Source of the DNA: Allobaculum sp. Allo2
GTDB lineage: Bacteria; Bacillota_I; Bacilli_A; Erysipelotrichales; Erysipelotrichaceae
Assembly (NCBI RefSeq): GCF_022701175.1
Contig: NZ_CP078088.1
Coordinates: 2,542,001-2,606,000 of the forward strand
Direction of reading: 5' to 3'
DNA length: 64,000 bases
Numbering within the stretch: the stretch's first letter is position 1; each line of letters starts with the position of its first letter. Under the pieces are notes generated by a model that was not told where the DNA came from, searched no databases, and saw only the letters and a list, made by a program, of their open reading frames with translations. Shown here piece by piece: positions 31,715 to 39,880 of the stretch. A program made the position numbers and the translations under genes.

Positions 31715-32374
31715 TCAGACGTTCAGCTTCTTTTCCTGAAGGCCGGTGAACATCTTGGCCATGTCTTTTACATTGTTGGTTTCCAGCAGTTTGATGTAGT
31801 CATTGCGCATCTCGAGAGGGATGACAATCGGGGTCTGGTTGTTGGCGATCAGCATAGAGTTGATCAGAATGCGGCCGGTGCGTCCGTTTCCATCCGAGAA
31901 CGGATGAATGTTCTCAAACGAAATGTGCATGTCCGCTACGTCTTCCATCGTAAATCCGTTTTTAACGAGGTCATTATATTTGGCAATGAAACGGTTCAGG
32001 AAGGATTCGATTTCATCAGGTCCTGGGAATACCTTGGTCGATCCGGATACGATAGCCGGATCTTCACGATAGGCTCCGCCGAACATGATGTTTTCGTTGA
32101 TCGTATCGTTGACGGACATCAGATATTCGGCCGTCAGCGGTTCGCCGGCGTTCAGACGCTTTAGCATCTGCATCATGGCACGCTTGTGGTTGATCGCCTG
32201 ATGAATCTCCTTGGCATTGGCGTTGATGGCGCAATGGTTGGAGTCAAAGGTCAGCGCGTAGGTTTCATTACGCGTCAGGGTACTGCCCTCAAGAGCGTTC
32301 GAGTTGTAGACAACCCGGGTGATGAAATCTTCGAGGTAACTCTGGTTATTGTTAAGTACTTCAATAATTTCCAT
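31715..32374 (-). CDS. Fic family AMP-transferase, class II (N-terminal inhibitory helix)
   Basis: A 219-residue Fic protein. The catalytic loop HPFSDGNGRTGR at about residues 155-166 matches the canonical HxFx(D/E)GNGRxxR, so it should transfer AMP (or a related group) to a hydroxyl on a target protein. Near the N-terminus SNALEG matches the inhibitory (S/T)xxxE(G/N) motif whose Glu blocks productive ATP binding, making this a self-inhibited class II enzyme. No partner antitoxin or HTH domain is adjacent. The start is preceded by AAGGAGAGAAAC. The frame is intact and the gene is followed by its own terminator. Confidence 0.93.
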   Translation of the reverse strand: MEIIEVLNNNQSYLEDFITRVVYNSNALEGSTLTRNETYALTFDSNHCAINANAKEIHQAINHKRAMMQMLKRLNAGEPLTAEYLMSVNDTINENIMFGGAYREDPAIVSGSTKVFPGPDEIESFLNRFIAKYNDLVKNGFTMEDVADMHISFENIHPFSDGNGRTGRILINSMLIANNQTPIVIPLEMRNDYIKLLETNNVKDMAKMFTGLQEKKLNV

Positions 32375-32968
32375 TTTGTTTCTCTCCTTGCTGGGTCACA
32401 AATCATTATAGAGGATTTTATGGATGCCGTTTCAATTTTTTGCCCGCTGGAGAGCGGATATTATGCATATCGTCATTTTATTTCATCTGATTCGGATTTA
32501 TATTCCGTCTTATATTAATGGGATATTTATCCTCATAGAATGAATGTGCCCCAGAGCAGCCTGAATCTGGGCAAATCGCAAGAAAATCATCGGACATATC
32601 CGCAAAAGGAATGCGGCTTTTGAGTATCAAAAATTAAAAAATCCTTAATTCGTATAAAGATAATGTTAAGGCTAAGAAAGAATATAAAGATTCATGAGAG
32701 CCATTTCACGCAACGAATGTACAAATTTGATTGATTTTTATCTTCATAAAAAACAAATTGTACAAATTATCCGCTCTGCGTTTAAACCGAGAAAGGGCAA
32801 GACTAGCTCTATTTGCCACTTTTCTCATCAATTTAACGCTTTCGCCACAATATTAAGAACTCAAATGTACCTCAATGAAAGCGCGTTCAAATTAGTTATT
32901 ATTGATTCCCCCTTTATTTAAAGGACGATTGCTGCAAATAAAGTTTTCGGATTTTCTTTCTAAAAAGG
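32375..32968. other. AT-rich intergenic region
   Basis: About 600 bp clearly richer in A/T than its surroundings. A 75-codon open frame at 32694-32921 has no ribosome binding site. Inverted TTGTACAAATT-like copies occur near 32717 and 32757. No known RNA was recognised. Confidence 0.4.
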
Positions 32969-33008
32969 TTGCATCTTTACTCGGGTAAGACATAAAATAA
33001 AGATGCAA
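32969..33008 (+). promoter_or_regulatory. Promoter with 11-bp inverted repeat upstream of spx
   Basis: TTGCATCTTTA at 32969-32979 and TAAAGATGCAA at 32998-33008 are perfect inverted copies. The left arm starts with TTGCAT (-35-like), and TAAAAT at 32993-32998 lies 18 bases further on (-10-like). A dimeric repressor binding here would cover the promoter. The spx start is 90 bp downstream. Confidence 0.55.
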
Positions 33009-33097
33009 TTAAGAAATGCATTCCTTCAGGAAATGCAAATCTAAGACACTGACCTATCAAGAAAAAGGAAACAATTATGTTTCGGAGGAAAAATAAT

Positions 33098-33529
33098 ATG
33101 AAAGATGCCGTATTGTTCTACACGTCGCCTGGATGCGCAAGCTGCCGCAAGGCAAAAAGATGGCTCGAAGATAACCACATTAATTTTGTTGAAAAGAATA
33201 TCTTCTCCAACCTGCTTTCTGAAGCTGAGATCAAATATCTGCTTTCCCGTTGCGAAAACGGTACAGAAGACATTATCTCGACACGTTCAAAAGCGTATCT
33301 CACACTGAAGGAAGAAATCGATGAAATGTCACTGACCCAGCTCACTCGTTTTATCCAGAGAAACCCGTCGGTTCTGAAACGACCGATCATGTTATCCGAA
33401 AAGAATATGGTCGTTGGCTACGATGATGACGAAATCACAGCCATGATCCCGGTTAGCCGTCGTAAAGAAGAGCTTCGCCGGATCGAACGTTCCATCTTGG
33501 AATCCACACTCGAACTTCGTACGTTTTAA
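33098..33529 (+). CDS. spx: Spx/ArsC-family transcriptional regulator
   Basis: About 143 residues of the thioredoxin-like ArsC/Spx fold. The redox switch CxxC is in SPGCASCRKAKRWLE near the N-terminus. The later motif NPSVLKRPIML is the typical Spx R-P-I/L region. Spx binds the alpha-subunit C-terminal domain of RNA polymerase and redirects transcription during disulfide stress, and is normally destroyed by ClpXP. The start at 33098 has CGGAGG nine bases upstream. The single-gene unit has its own terminator and a candidate operator upstream. Confidence 0.88.
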   Translation: MKDAVLFYTSPGCASCRKAKRWLEDNHINFVEKNIFSNLLSEAEIKYLLSRCENGTEDIISTRSKAYLTLKEEIDEMSLTQLTRFIQRNPSVLKRPIMLSEKNMVVGYDDDEITAMIPVSRRKEELRRIERSILESTLELRTF

Positions 33530-33573
33530 CTTAGACTTGTAATTCACGGATCTATCCTCACCCATGAACTTCA

Positions 33574-33612
33574 AAGGGCGGCCTTCGCAAATCAAAGCAA
33601 AAGCCGCCTTTT
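33574..33612 (+). terminator. Terminator of spx
   Basis: AAAGGGCGGC and GCCGCCTTT pair around about 20 bases, followed by TTCTTTT. At 33628-33643 CCAGGGCATGCCCTGG, a perfect 16-bp palindrome, follows. Confidence 0.75.
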
Positions 33613-33783
33613 TCTTTTGCCAAAAAGCCAGGGCATGCCCTGGACTTTATATTTCGGAATTTCATCATCGACAGGCAGGCGGTTTTTAAAGAATAACGCG
33701 TAACTATACGTCATCCTATGTCACGTCATTCTGTGCCGCCCGGATTGTCTCTTTGTCAGTTTTCTTACTTTCCGTTTTCCTGC

Positions 33784-34683
33784 TTATTTGGTTTTTGGAT
33801 CGAAGCATGTCACCGCTCCGAAGAAGCTTTTTGTTCCATCGGGCTGAACAATCATGCCGCCTTTTTCGTCGATCGCATAAACCGGACGGTGGCGTTCGCT
33901 CAGTGCCCGCTCAATATGCCGGAGCTGATGGGGCGTGTTCTGAAAATGCACTTCCACATCGAAGTCCGTGAGATAGCCGAGTCCGTTTTTCCAGCAGAAC
34001 TGCGGATAATCTTCATCCGGGGTAATGTGGTATTCCCTAAGCTGGATCATGGCGCCGGCGGAATAGCCGATCACCAGACCCTGATAGCGCCGAAGCAGGC
34101 CGGAAAGCTTCTTTTCCCGAATGCGCCGATACATCAGATCCGGCGCGCCGCCAGTCAGAAGAAGCACACTGGAATTAAGAATGGCTTCTTTCATCTGCGG
34201 GATGGAGTCGGTGAAGTAATTGACCCAGTGAATCTGTTTTTCTTTCAGGCCGTAGGCGAAAAACACATCCGTATTCGAGCGGTACCAGATGCCCTGGCCC
34301 TTCTTGTACTGACGGTTCCAATCCTCAAGCGTTTTCGTATCGTCAAAAAAGCTGAATGCCAGAACGCAAACTTCGTCATCCGGGGCAAGGAGCGGCTTCA
34401 AAGCCGGTCGAACCCATTTTTCATCAATCATCGACGTGTTCATCAGTACGCAGGTCCGCTCAATTGAAGCCGCAGGCCGTATGGAAAACGCGTGCGGATG
34501 GCGAAGCGGCGTGTCTTTCACACTCGTCCAGGTCCGCACAAGATCCGTTTTGCCTTCCACGGGATTTTTGAGATTTTGTCTGTCCACTACAATTTCCAGA
34601 TCTTCCGGCTCTGGTCTGGACCAGAGCGCATCTGCGCCATTGGGCATGCAGAAAACCAGTCCACAAAGATCCTTTTCTTCCAT
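33784..34683 (-). CDS. Peptidase family S51 (dipeptidase E-like) protein, start uncertain
   Basis: The C-terminal 220 residues match the S51 fold: LLLTGGAPDLMYRRI, then the nucleophile elbow GLVIGYSAGAMIQL with the catalytic Ser, then DFDVEVHFQNTPHQLRHIER and PVYAIDEKGGMIV. Peptidase E-type enzymes hydrolyse Asp-X dipeptides; close relatives include cyanophycinases. The first 80 residues after the chosen Met are not part of the family, and no good ribosome binding site precedes this Met. Upstream, AGGAGAG precedes an ATG in another frame near 34735, so a sequence error near 34690-34710 may hide the real start. Confidence 0.7.
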   Translation of the reverse strand: MEEKDLCGLVFCMPNGADALWSRPEPEDLEIVVDRQNLKNPVEGKTDLVRTWTSVKDTPLRHPHAFSIRPAASIERTCVLMNTSMIDEKWVRPALKPLLAPDDEVCVLAFSFFDDTKTLEDWNRQYKKGQGIWYRSNTDVFFAYGLKEKQIHWVNYFTDSIPQMKEAILNSSVLLLTGGAPDLMYRRIREKKLSGLLRRYQGLVIGYSAGAMIQLREYHITPDEDYPQFCWKNGLGYLTDFDVEVHFQNTPHQLRHIERALSERHRPVYAIDEKGGMIVQPDGTKSFFGAVTCFDPKTK

Positions 34684-34739
34684 CGTCTGCGTCTCGTTCC
34701 ACTTTTTAGCAGAGCGGGTGTCATTCTCGATACCAGTTT

Positions 34740-35049
34740 CATTTCCGTTTTCTCTCCTGCAGCTGCGTCTGTCCATCCTGCCGGCAGTCCCGCACAACCG
34801 CGCGTAATATTCACCTTATCGTGCGCCGGATTCCCCGTTTTGTTTCGCGGTAAATCTTCCCGCCGTTTTTAAGTGTCGCCTGCAAAGCGACCGGTCAGCC
34901 TGCCAGCTTTAGCAGGATTCGCTCGTCCCATTCAGACTGAGTGGACAGCTCCTGAATTTTAACAAATCCGGAGCGAACGCTCGACTCAACGCGGACAGGA
35001 TAGGGAGAAGATACGGCAGAAACGGTTAGAACGTACCGTTCAAAAGCAT
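34740..35049. other. Intergenic region upstream of the S51 gene
   Basis: No gene recognised. Confidence 0.4.
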
Positions 35050-35530
35050 TTAATGAAGCACCTTCTCTACCGAAACCGCAACCCCAAGAATTTGAAACTT
35101 CGGATTGAAGAAATCTTCGTAATCCGGATTGTCAGCCCGCAGCATCGTCACGCCGTCTTTCTGAATCAGGCGGCGCACGACGATGGCGCCATTCACATCC
35201 GCTAGAACCAGATCGCCGCTCTGCGCAGCGGAGGTCTTGTCCAATTTCACAGTATCGCCGGCGTCGATTTTATTCATGACATTATCCCTGGCTGTCCAGG
35301 TAAAGGACTGGCCGTTGAGATCATTCATGTCGGATTTGCTGAGAAGGTAATCGCGGGTGGTATGCAGAGCTTTTCCCACGCCTCAATGTTGTTGAGCGGG
35401 AAATTGTTCTCGCCGCGTTCAATGCGGCTGATCGCAGCTTTGCTGGTGTAGCCAAGACGCTCCGCCAGTTCGCTTTGCGTAAGACTAATTTCTTTTCTTC
35501 TGCGCTTAATACGTTCTCCCTCGTTGTCAT
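35050..35530 (-). CDS. XRE/S24 LexA-like repressor lacking catalytic residues, two frame breaks
   Basis: About 160 residues. The N-terminal helix-turn-helix (residues 5-60) is RIKRRRKEISLTQSELAERL followed by TSKAAISRIERG, a clear XRE/CI type. The C-terminal domain has the S24 layout (GDTVKLD, GDLVLADV, VVRRLI, LRADNPDY). However, where self-cleaving LexA/CI proteins have G-D-S-M, this protein reads RDNVMN (Asn for Ser), and the K of the VKRL motif is Arg. It is therefore probably not an SOS-cleavable repressor but a ligand- or oligomerisation-controlled one. Breaks are near 35523 (one more A) and at T4 35371-35374. The ribosome binding site TAGGAG precedes 35530. Confidence 0.8.
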
Positions 35531-35898
35531 ATGCGATTCTCCTAACCTTTGAATGATCTGTTTTTCAGAAAGACTGAGCAGCAGATGCCTGCACCTGGAA
35601 ATGCGGGATTCACTTGCCAGCATTCTCAGTCCGATTCAGGAAGCGTAAATCAAAAATCATCGCTGGTACAGGGCGGAAGGATCCGCGAAGACGGGTAAAA
35701 TTTCCATTTTGAAAGTTTTCCACGTTCTCCAGTGCTCTGTCCGCATTTCTTTTTCATTTTTTCATCCATTTTCTCGGGCGCATCCTGAAAGCCCGGATTC
35801 TGCCTTTTCGGATTCGGGTGTTTGGGAATCCTCAATCTTCTGAATTTCTTATTCTTCATCTTTGGACTTCAAGTCTGCAGAAAGCGAGGTAAAAACCG
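35531..35898. other. Intergenic region between divergent repressor and small gene
   Basis: No convincing gene. A short open frame on the minus strand (35650-35859) is very basic and lacks a ribosome binding site. The region separates the repressor gene from small plus-strand genes it may control. Confidence 0.4.
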
Positions 35899-36072
35899 AT
35901 GTACCATGAATCGAATCCCGATTTGACTGAAGATCGCTCCTGCAAAAGCAAATCACGTACCCGATCCAGAATCAAAAGAGCTCTGGAAGATCTTCTCTAC
36001 TGTTCCCTGCTTCTTTCCGCTCCCCAATTCCTTGTGGATCTGGTCAGTTCACTAATCGCCCTGCTGCTGTAA
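35899..36072 (+). CDS. Small hypothetical protein, 57 residues, hydrophobic C-terminus
   Basis: Starts MYHESNPDLTEDRSCKSKS with GCGAGG nine bases before the ATG, and ends in the hydrophobic segment FLVDLVSSLIALLL. The basic middle (KSRTRSRIKRALED) before a membrane-like tail suggests a small membrane-associated peptide. No family recognised. It is divergent from the S24-like repressor. Confidence 0.45.
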   Translation: MYHESNPDLTEDRSCKSKSRTRSRIKRALEDLLYCSLLLSAPQFLVDLVSSLIALLL

Positions 36073-36145
36073 GCGAGCGGGTAAATCGACACACCGCCTT
36101 TGGAATGGATTCGAATGTCTTTTCTGCACATGGTAACCAAAATTC

Positions 36146-36406
36146 ATGCACAGCACGCATTACTATCTGATTCAGGCGATATCCAGCCTCATCGTGATTG
36201 TCCTTATTGGAGTCTTCCTGCACTGGTATATTTCCAAAAGAAGAAAGACGTAAATCCCGAAATCATCATCAAATGTTTGTATGCCGCTGGATTTATGCTA
36301 TGACTTCCATTGCGCCTGCCGCGACCAGGGCATTTACGAGAATGACGCCATTGCTCAGGAGATGGAAAAATTCATTCCGCAGCACGATTCAGAGAGCGCT
36401 GCCTAG
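36146..36406 (+). CDS. Small single-pass membrane protein, frame breaks
   Basis: Begins MHSTHYYLIQAISS and continues as one membrane helix (SLIVIVLIGVFLHWYI) then the basic SKRRK. With one added A near 36245 the frame continues as DVNPEIIIKCLYAAGF, and after another shift as CYDFHCACRDQGIYENDAIA to a TAG at 36404-36406. The TAG lies in the loop of a terminator, which supports the end. The total would be about 85 residues, one helix plus an acidic cytoplasmic tail. The ribosome binding site is weak. No family recognised; the reconstruction is inference. Confidence 0.45.
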
Positions 36407-36419
36407 CCAGCGCTTTTTT
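36395..36419 (+). terminator. Terminator overlapping the stop of the small membrane protein gene
   Basis: AGCGCTG, loop CCTAGC (containing the TAG stop), CAGCGCT, then TTTTT. Confidence 0.8.
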
Positions 36420-36795
36420 GTCTGTCCAAGGAGGTGCAATTTCTGATGCAAGCGACAAGCGGTCTGATCTTCCTGTTTTGCAGACACAGGATCTCATTTC
36501 TGTTTCAGAAAATTCAGAAACCTGCTTTATATTTAAATATGGTATATATCCATCAATCTTGAACAGGTCGTATTTCTCGTGCCTTAACAAGAAAAGTGGC
36601 CTGATGTATTCACCCGGAAGAGCAGGGTTCCGATAACTATGACAGGGAGGCCCCCTTCCGACCAAAGTGGAACAGTTTTCAATTGATAAAAACTAAAATT
36701 GAGAGTATATCTCAAAGACTTCAAATGAAGATACAGATACTGTTGTGATAAATTTTTCCAAGACAGGAGCACATCTAGTTCCGGGAGACCATCAA
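36420..36795 (+). promoter_or_regulatory. AT-rich intergenic region with a candidate promoter
   Basis: TTGATA at 36683-36688 and TATATC at 36706-36711 are 17 bases apart, about 85 bp upstream of the next gene. Nothing else recognised. Confidence 0.4.
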
Positions 36796-37005
36796 ATGAG
36801 TTTAGAAGACGTAATGAACAGAGTAAAAATGAAAACAGATAAGCCCATTTCGGTGGTTTGTACAGATAGCCCGCCGGTTAACGGCATATTCATTCAGATT
36901 TTAGATAAAGATGATTTTGACAATTATGATGATGCTTTGCTTATTGAAGGGATAGATGGCAACCTAATCGAAATACCAATTCAATCTGTTTCAGCGATTT
37001 ATTAA
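36796..37005 (+). CDS. Small hypothetical protein, acidic, 69 residues
   Basis: Starts MSLEDVMNRVKMKTDKPISV with GGGAG eight bases upstream. The remainder alternates hydrophobic and acidic residues (IFIQILDKDDFDNYDD, ALLIEGIDGNLIEIPI), which suggests a small all-beta fold, possibly like SH3 or Sm barrels; this is only an impression. Base composition is lower in GC than its neighbours. No family recognised. Confidence 0.5.
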   Translation: MSLEDVMNRVKMKTDKPISVVCTDSPPVNGIFIQILDKDDFDNYDDALLIEGIDGNLIEIPIQSVSAIY

Positions 37006-37131
37006 GATCCCTGACCGACTCTTTTCTTTTTCCGGAAAGGAATAATCGGCCACCTGGTCGACAGATCAGAAGACGATGTTCTGTCGGCACTGCATACGAC
37101 CAAGAAAAATCGCACACAAATCGCACATAAC

Positions 37132-37166
37132 AAAAAAAAGGCCCTTTAGGCGCTTTACCTAAAGGG
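37132..37166 (-). terminator. Terminator after tRNA-Ala
   Basis: CCCTTTAGG and CCTAAAGGG pair around seven bases; on the minus strand they are followed by CCTTTTTTTT. Confidence 0.85.
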
Positions 37167-37177
37167 TTATTTCCATA

Positions 37178-37253
37178 TGGTGGAGCGTAGGGGGATCGAA
37201 CCCCTGACCTCATGGCTGCCAGCCATGCGCTCTCCCAGCTGAGCTAACACCCC
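37178..37253 (-). tRNA. tRNA-Ala (anticodon GGC)
   Basis: A 76-nt cloverleaf on the minus strand: acceptor GGGGTGT/ACGCTCC, D-loop AGCTCAGCTGGGAGAGC, anticodon loop CTGGCAG between CATGG and CCATG, T-arm GGTTCGATC, and an encoded CCA end. Confidence 0.95.
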
Positions 37254-37320
37254 ATATTTGATGAAGACGGATAGACTTGCACTATCTCTGCAGAGGACTT
37301 GCATCACTGTGGTCTTCATT

Positions 37321-37697
37321 TGGTGGAGATGGCGAGAGTCGAACTCGCGTCTAAGCAATGTCCCACGAATCAGTGTTTACAGCTTAGTCTGTCATTTGAC
37401 CATCAGACTTGGACAGACACAATTTCTGATGGGGTGACTGTTGGATTTTCGTCCGGCGAAGCCAGTCGCTTCGTCAGCTTATCTTCTTTACGCCATCTGT
37501 TCAGACGATAAGAAAGCGAACTGATCTGAACAGGCTGCGATCACGCGTAGTGAATAAATTAAGCAGCGAAGGCCATGGCACCAGTGTTGGTGCGGCCGAA
37601 GTTAAATGTGTTAGCGTTTATTTTGAATGATTTTAACGGAATCACCCGGCTGTGACTGAGTCCAAACAATTACTCATCGAATGCCAGAAACATCCCC
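37321..37697 (-). ncRNA. ssrA: Transfer-messenger RNA
   Basis: A 377-nt tmRNA on the minus strand. The tRNA-like acceptor GGGGATG pairs with CATCTCC, and the T-arm and CCA are encoded at the 3' end (37321). The tag reading frame at 37559-37615 gives ANTFNFGRTNTGAMAFAA then TAA, to be preceded by the alanine carried by the RNA itself. It marks proteins from stalled ribosomes for proteolysis. smpB lies just upstream on the same strand. The tag is rather long and ends AFAA instead of the usual ALAA. Confidence 0.93.
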
Positions 37698-37835
37698 GGC
37701 ATGTCGTCCTCGATTAAATATTCTAGCAAAATTCAAACTGTATGCAAGCAAAAGATTTTCGATTTCAATTTTTTTAAGCGGCGGCCGGTTTTGACCGTTT
37801 TCCAGGCGGTACAGATCCAGAGCGGTAAAGCGCGA

Positions 37836-38304
37836 TCAGGACCAGCTGCCTTTGAGCGCCTTGCGAATATCGCGTTCCGCATCGCGCTTTTGGCGGTTTC
37901 CCGCTTGTCATGAATGTTCTTGCCTCGGGCCAGCGCAATTTCCAGTTTGGCCAGACCATGGGAAATATACATGGACAGTGGAACCAGAGTCAGCCCTTTC
38001 AGGCGGACTGCCTGATCGAGTTTCAGAATTTCGTTTTTGTGAAGCAGCAGACGGCGGTCCCGGGTTTCATCATGGTTGAAGCGGTTGCCAAATTCATACG
38101 GGGAAATATGCATATCCTTCACCGTGGCCTGTCCATTGCGAATGGAAATATAGGAGTCCTTCAGCTGCACTTTTCCTTTTCGTACGCTTTTGATTTCGGT
38201 TCCCTTGAGTTCAATGCCTGCCTCGTAAGTTTCGAGAATTTCATACTCATGCCGGGCGCTCCGGTTGTAGGCGATGACTTTTTTCCGTTGTTAGCTTGCG
38301 ACAT
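37836..38304 (-). CDS. smpB: SsrA-binding protein SmpB, two frame breaks
   Basis: About 156 residues. The N-terminus MSQANNGKKVIAYNRSARHEY continues into ILETYEAGIELKGTEIKSVR and then RNGQATVKDMHISPYEFGNRF. The C-terminal tail, after correction, is basic (KKRDAERDIRKALKGSWS) as expected for the part that enters the decoding site. Breaks are at T6 38279-38284 (seven needed) and T4 37888-37891 (five needed). It loads tmRNA onto stalled ribosomes and lies next to ssrA. Confidence 0.95.
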
Positions 38305-38512
38305 GGTATTCCTCCGTATTCTTGATGCCGTTTCCTGCATGGCTTCTGGAATTGTTTCGAACTCCTCTCTTTCGAGATTTGCAGGAGAAGCACTTTAATC
38401 GATCTTTCAGCAGGAGCGGATCGGGCTCGTTTTTCAGTATAGCAGGATTCCCTCACGCTTTTATGGGCGGGTGAAATCTTCCGCTTTTCCAAAAATCCAG
38501 GTAAAGAAAAAG
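38305..38512. other. Intergenic region upstream of smpB
   Basis: Short; no gene seen. It contains the smpB promoter region on the minus strand. Confidence 0.4.
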
Positions 38513-38543
38513 AAACAGAGAAACCGCGCGGATCTCTCTGTTT
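38513..38543 (-). terminator. Terminator of the small XRE regulator gene
   Basis: AAACAGAGA and TCTCTGTTT pair around about 13 bases with a T-rich stretch following on the minus strand. It could serve either direction. Confidence 0.6.
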
Positions 38544-38585
38544 TTCTATGATCAGTTCGTCGATGATTGTACTTGCTCGAGATTA

Positions 38586-38806
38586 TTAATTGTCGTGATT
38601 CTCGCAAGGGACATAAACCAGTTCAATATCGTAACCAAGAGCCTCCATCATCTGAATAAAGGTCTTGTTCAGAAGGCCCTCTTTCTTCTTGATGATGCGA
38701 TTAACGTACTGGGAAGTAGTTCCAATTTTGGTGCCGAGACGTTCCTGGGTATATCCCCTTCGAGAATTTTAACTTTAATGTCCACTTCGATGTTGTTCTT
38801 GACCAT
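38586..38806 (-). CDS. Small XRE-type HTH regulator, one frame break
   Basis: About 73 residues, a stand-alone helix-turn-helix: after MVKNNIEVDIKVKILE the corrected frame reads RGYTQERLGTKIGTTSQYVN and RIIKKKEGLLNKTFIQMME. The break is in C4 38755-38758 and its neighbours, needing one more base. AGAAGGG lies seven bases before the start. The pattern TQERLGTKIGTTSQYVNRII is that of the recognition helix region. Probably a DNA-binding regulator of unknown target; no toxin partner is adjacent. Confidence 0.7.
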
Positions 38807-39324
38807 AAAGATACCCTTCTATTTCTTCTACGTTCTTTATACTACCTGTAACGATTGAAAAATCAACATTCCCTGATTTGTAAACCTCAAATCGTTAGAA
38901 TTTCTTGCCGCATGAGGCGTTTTTTTCGAATATTCCTGTAGGCATATCCGCTTCGCCTGACATATGCAATCGTTTCAGATATAGCTATAACCTCTTATTG
39001 TTGATTTTAACAAGCTTATAGGGAATCCGACAACAATTTTAGCCATCGATTCCATACAAAAATGTCAAGTGCAAAAAGACAAACATCTGATCAGAATTCT
39101 TAACTTTTTCATCTCAGAATCCAGCTTTTTGCCTTTCAAATCCCGGTTGAAGGAGCCGTCCGGTCCCATCGCATTCAGATCATTTCTGATGCTTTGCGGG
39201 CACTTTTTCAATGATTTTTCGCCTCGGTTATCCCCTGGAAAAATGCTTCATTTTCCCGTTTTCCGACTGACCGGTTCTTCGTAAAGGCAGCCGGTCCGTT
39301 ACGGAACAAAAAGTTTTCAGCAGG
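38807..39324. other. Intergenic region, about 520 bp
   Basis: AT-rich. No gene, repeat or known RNA structure was recognised. Confidence 0.4.
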
Positions 39325-39347
39325 AAAAAGGCCGGAGTTATCCGGCC
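39325..39347 (-). terminator. Terminator of the Lys/Ala-rich protein gene
   Basis: GGCCGGA, four-base loop, TCCGGCC, then TTTTT on the minus strand. Confidence 0.85.
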
Positions 39348-39380
39348 AGATAATTATTCAGTTTTGGGTATGCCTGGGGA

Positions 39381-39811
39381 CTACTTTTTGAGTTTGTCTT
39401 CTGCTTTTTCACGTCGGCTTTCACATCTTTGTTGAAAGCTTCGACTTTTCTTTCGCATCGGCTGTGTCTTTTTACGTCAGCTTTTGCTTTGTCAGCAGCG
39501 TCTTCGACTTTGTCCTTGGCGTCGTCATAGCCTTTTTTCACATCGCTGGCAAATTCTTCTGCACCGGCTTTGACTTTTCGTTGAAGGCTTTGGTATCGGC
39601 TTTTGCCTTGGCATCATCCTTGGCAAGATCTGCCTTGCATTCAGCTTCTTTGGCTTCGGTCTCTTTTTACGTCTGCGGCTTTTTCCTTGGCTTTTTCCTT
39701 GTCGCTTTCGAAGTCAGCTTTCAGCTTTTCCGCTTCCTTTTCTACAGAGTCGGACATTTTGTCCCAGCCCTCTTTCACATCTTTTCCCAGATCTTTAAAG
39801 AAATCACTCAT
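39381..39811 (-). CDS. Lys/Ala/Asp-rich coiled-coil protein (YtxH-like), several frame breaks
   Basis: Reassembled to about 143 residues: MSDFFKDLGKDVKEGWDKM at the start, then almost only helix-forming K, A, D, E residues with repeats such as KADVKKDTADAK and KDVKADVKKAEDK to the end LKK. The ribosome binding site is AAGGAGG. At least five A-run breaks must be corrected (including near 39472, 39450, 39410, 39575 and 39665), because coding AAAAAA runs are very dense here. Amphipathic 11-mer-like repeats resemble YtxH/LEA-type stress proteins. No signal peptide or membrane helix. It lies downstream of an EIIA-like gene whose N-terminus is similar. Confidence 0.6.
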
Positions 39812-39880
39812 GATTCAGACCTCCTTGATTGACTTCATTATATCGAGCCCTGTCATGGGCCCTTTTGGATATGCCCGTCT

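Noticed and set aside
32694..32921. A 75-codon plus-strand open frame in the AT-rich region
   Set aside because: No ribosome binding site and random-looking composition.
35050..37320. Prophage or island integrated at the 3' end of tRNA-Ala or ssrA
   Set aside because: A repressor and small genes lie here, but no integrase is present and I found no copy of the tRNA-Ala or ssrA 3' sequence that could be an attachment repeat.
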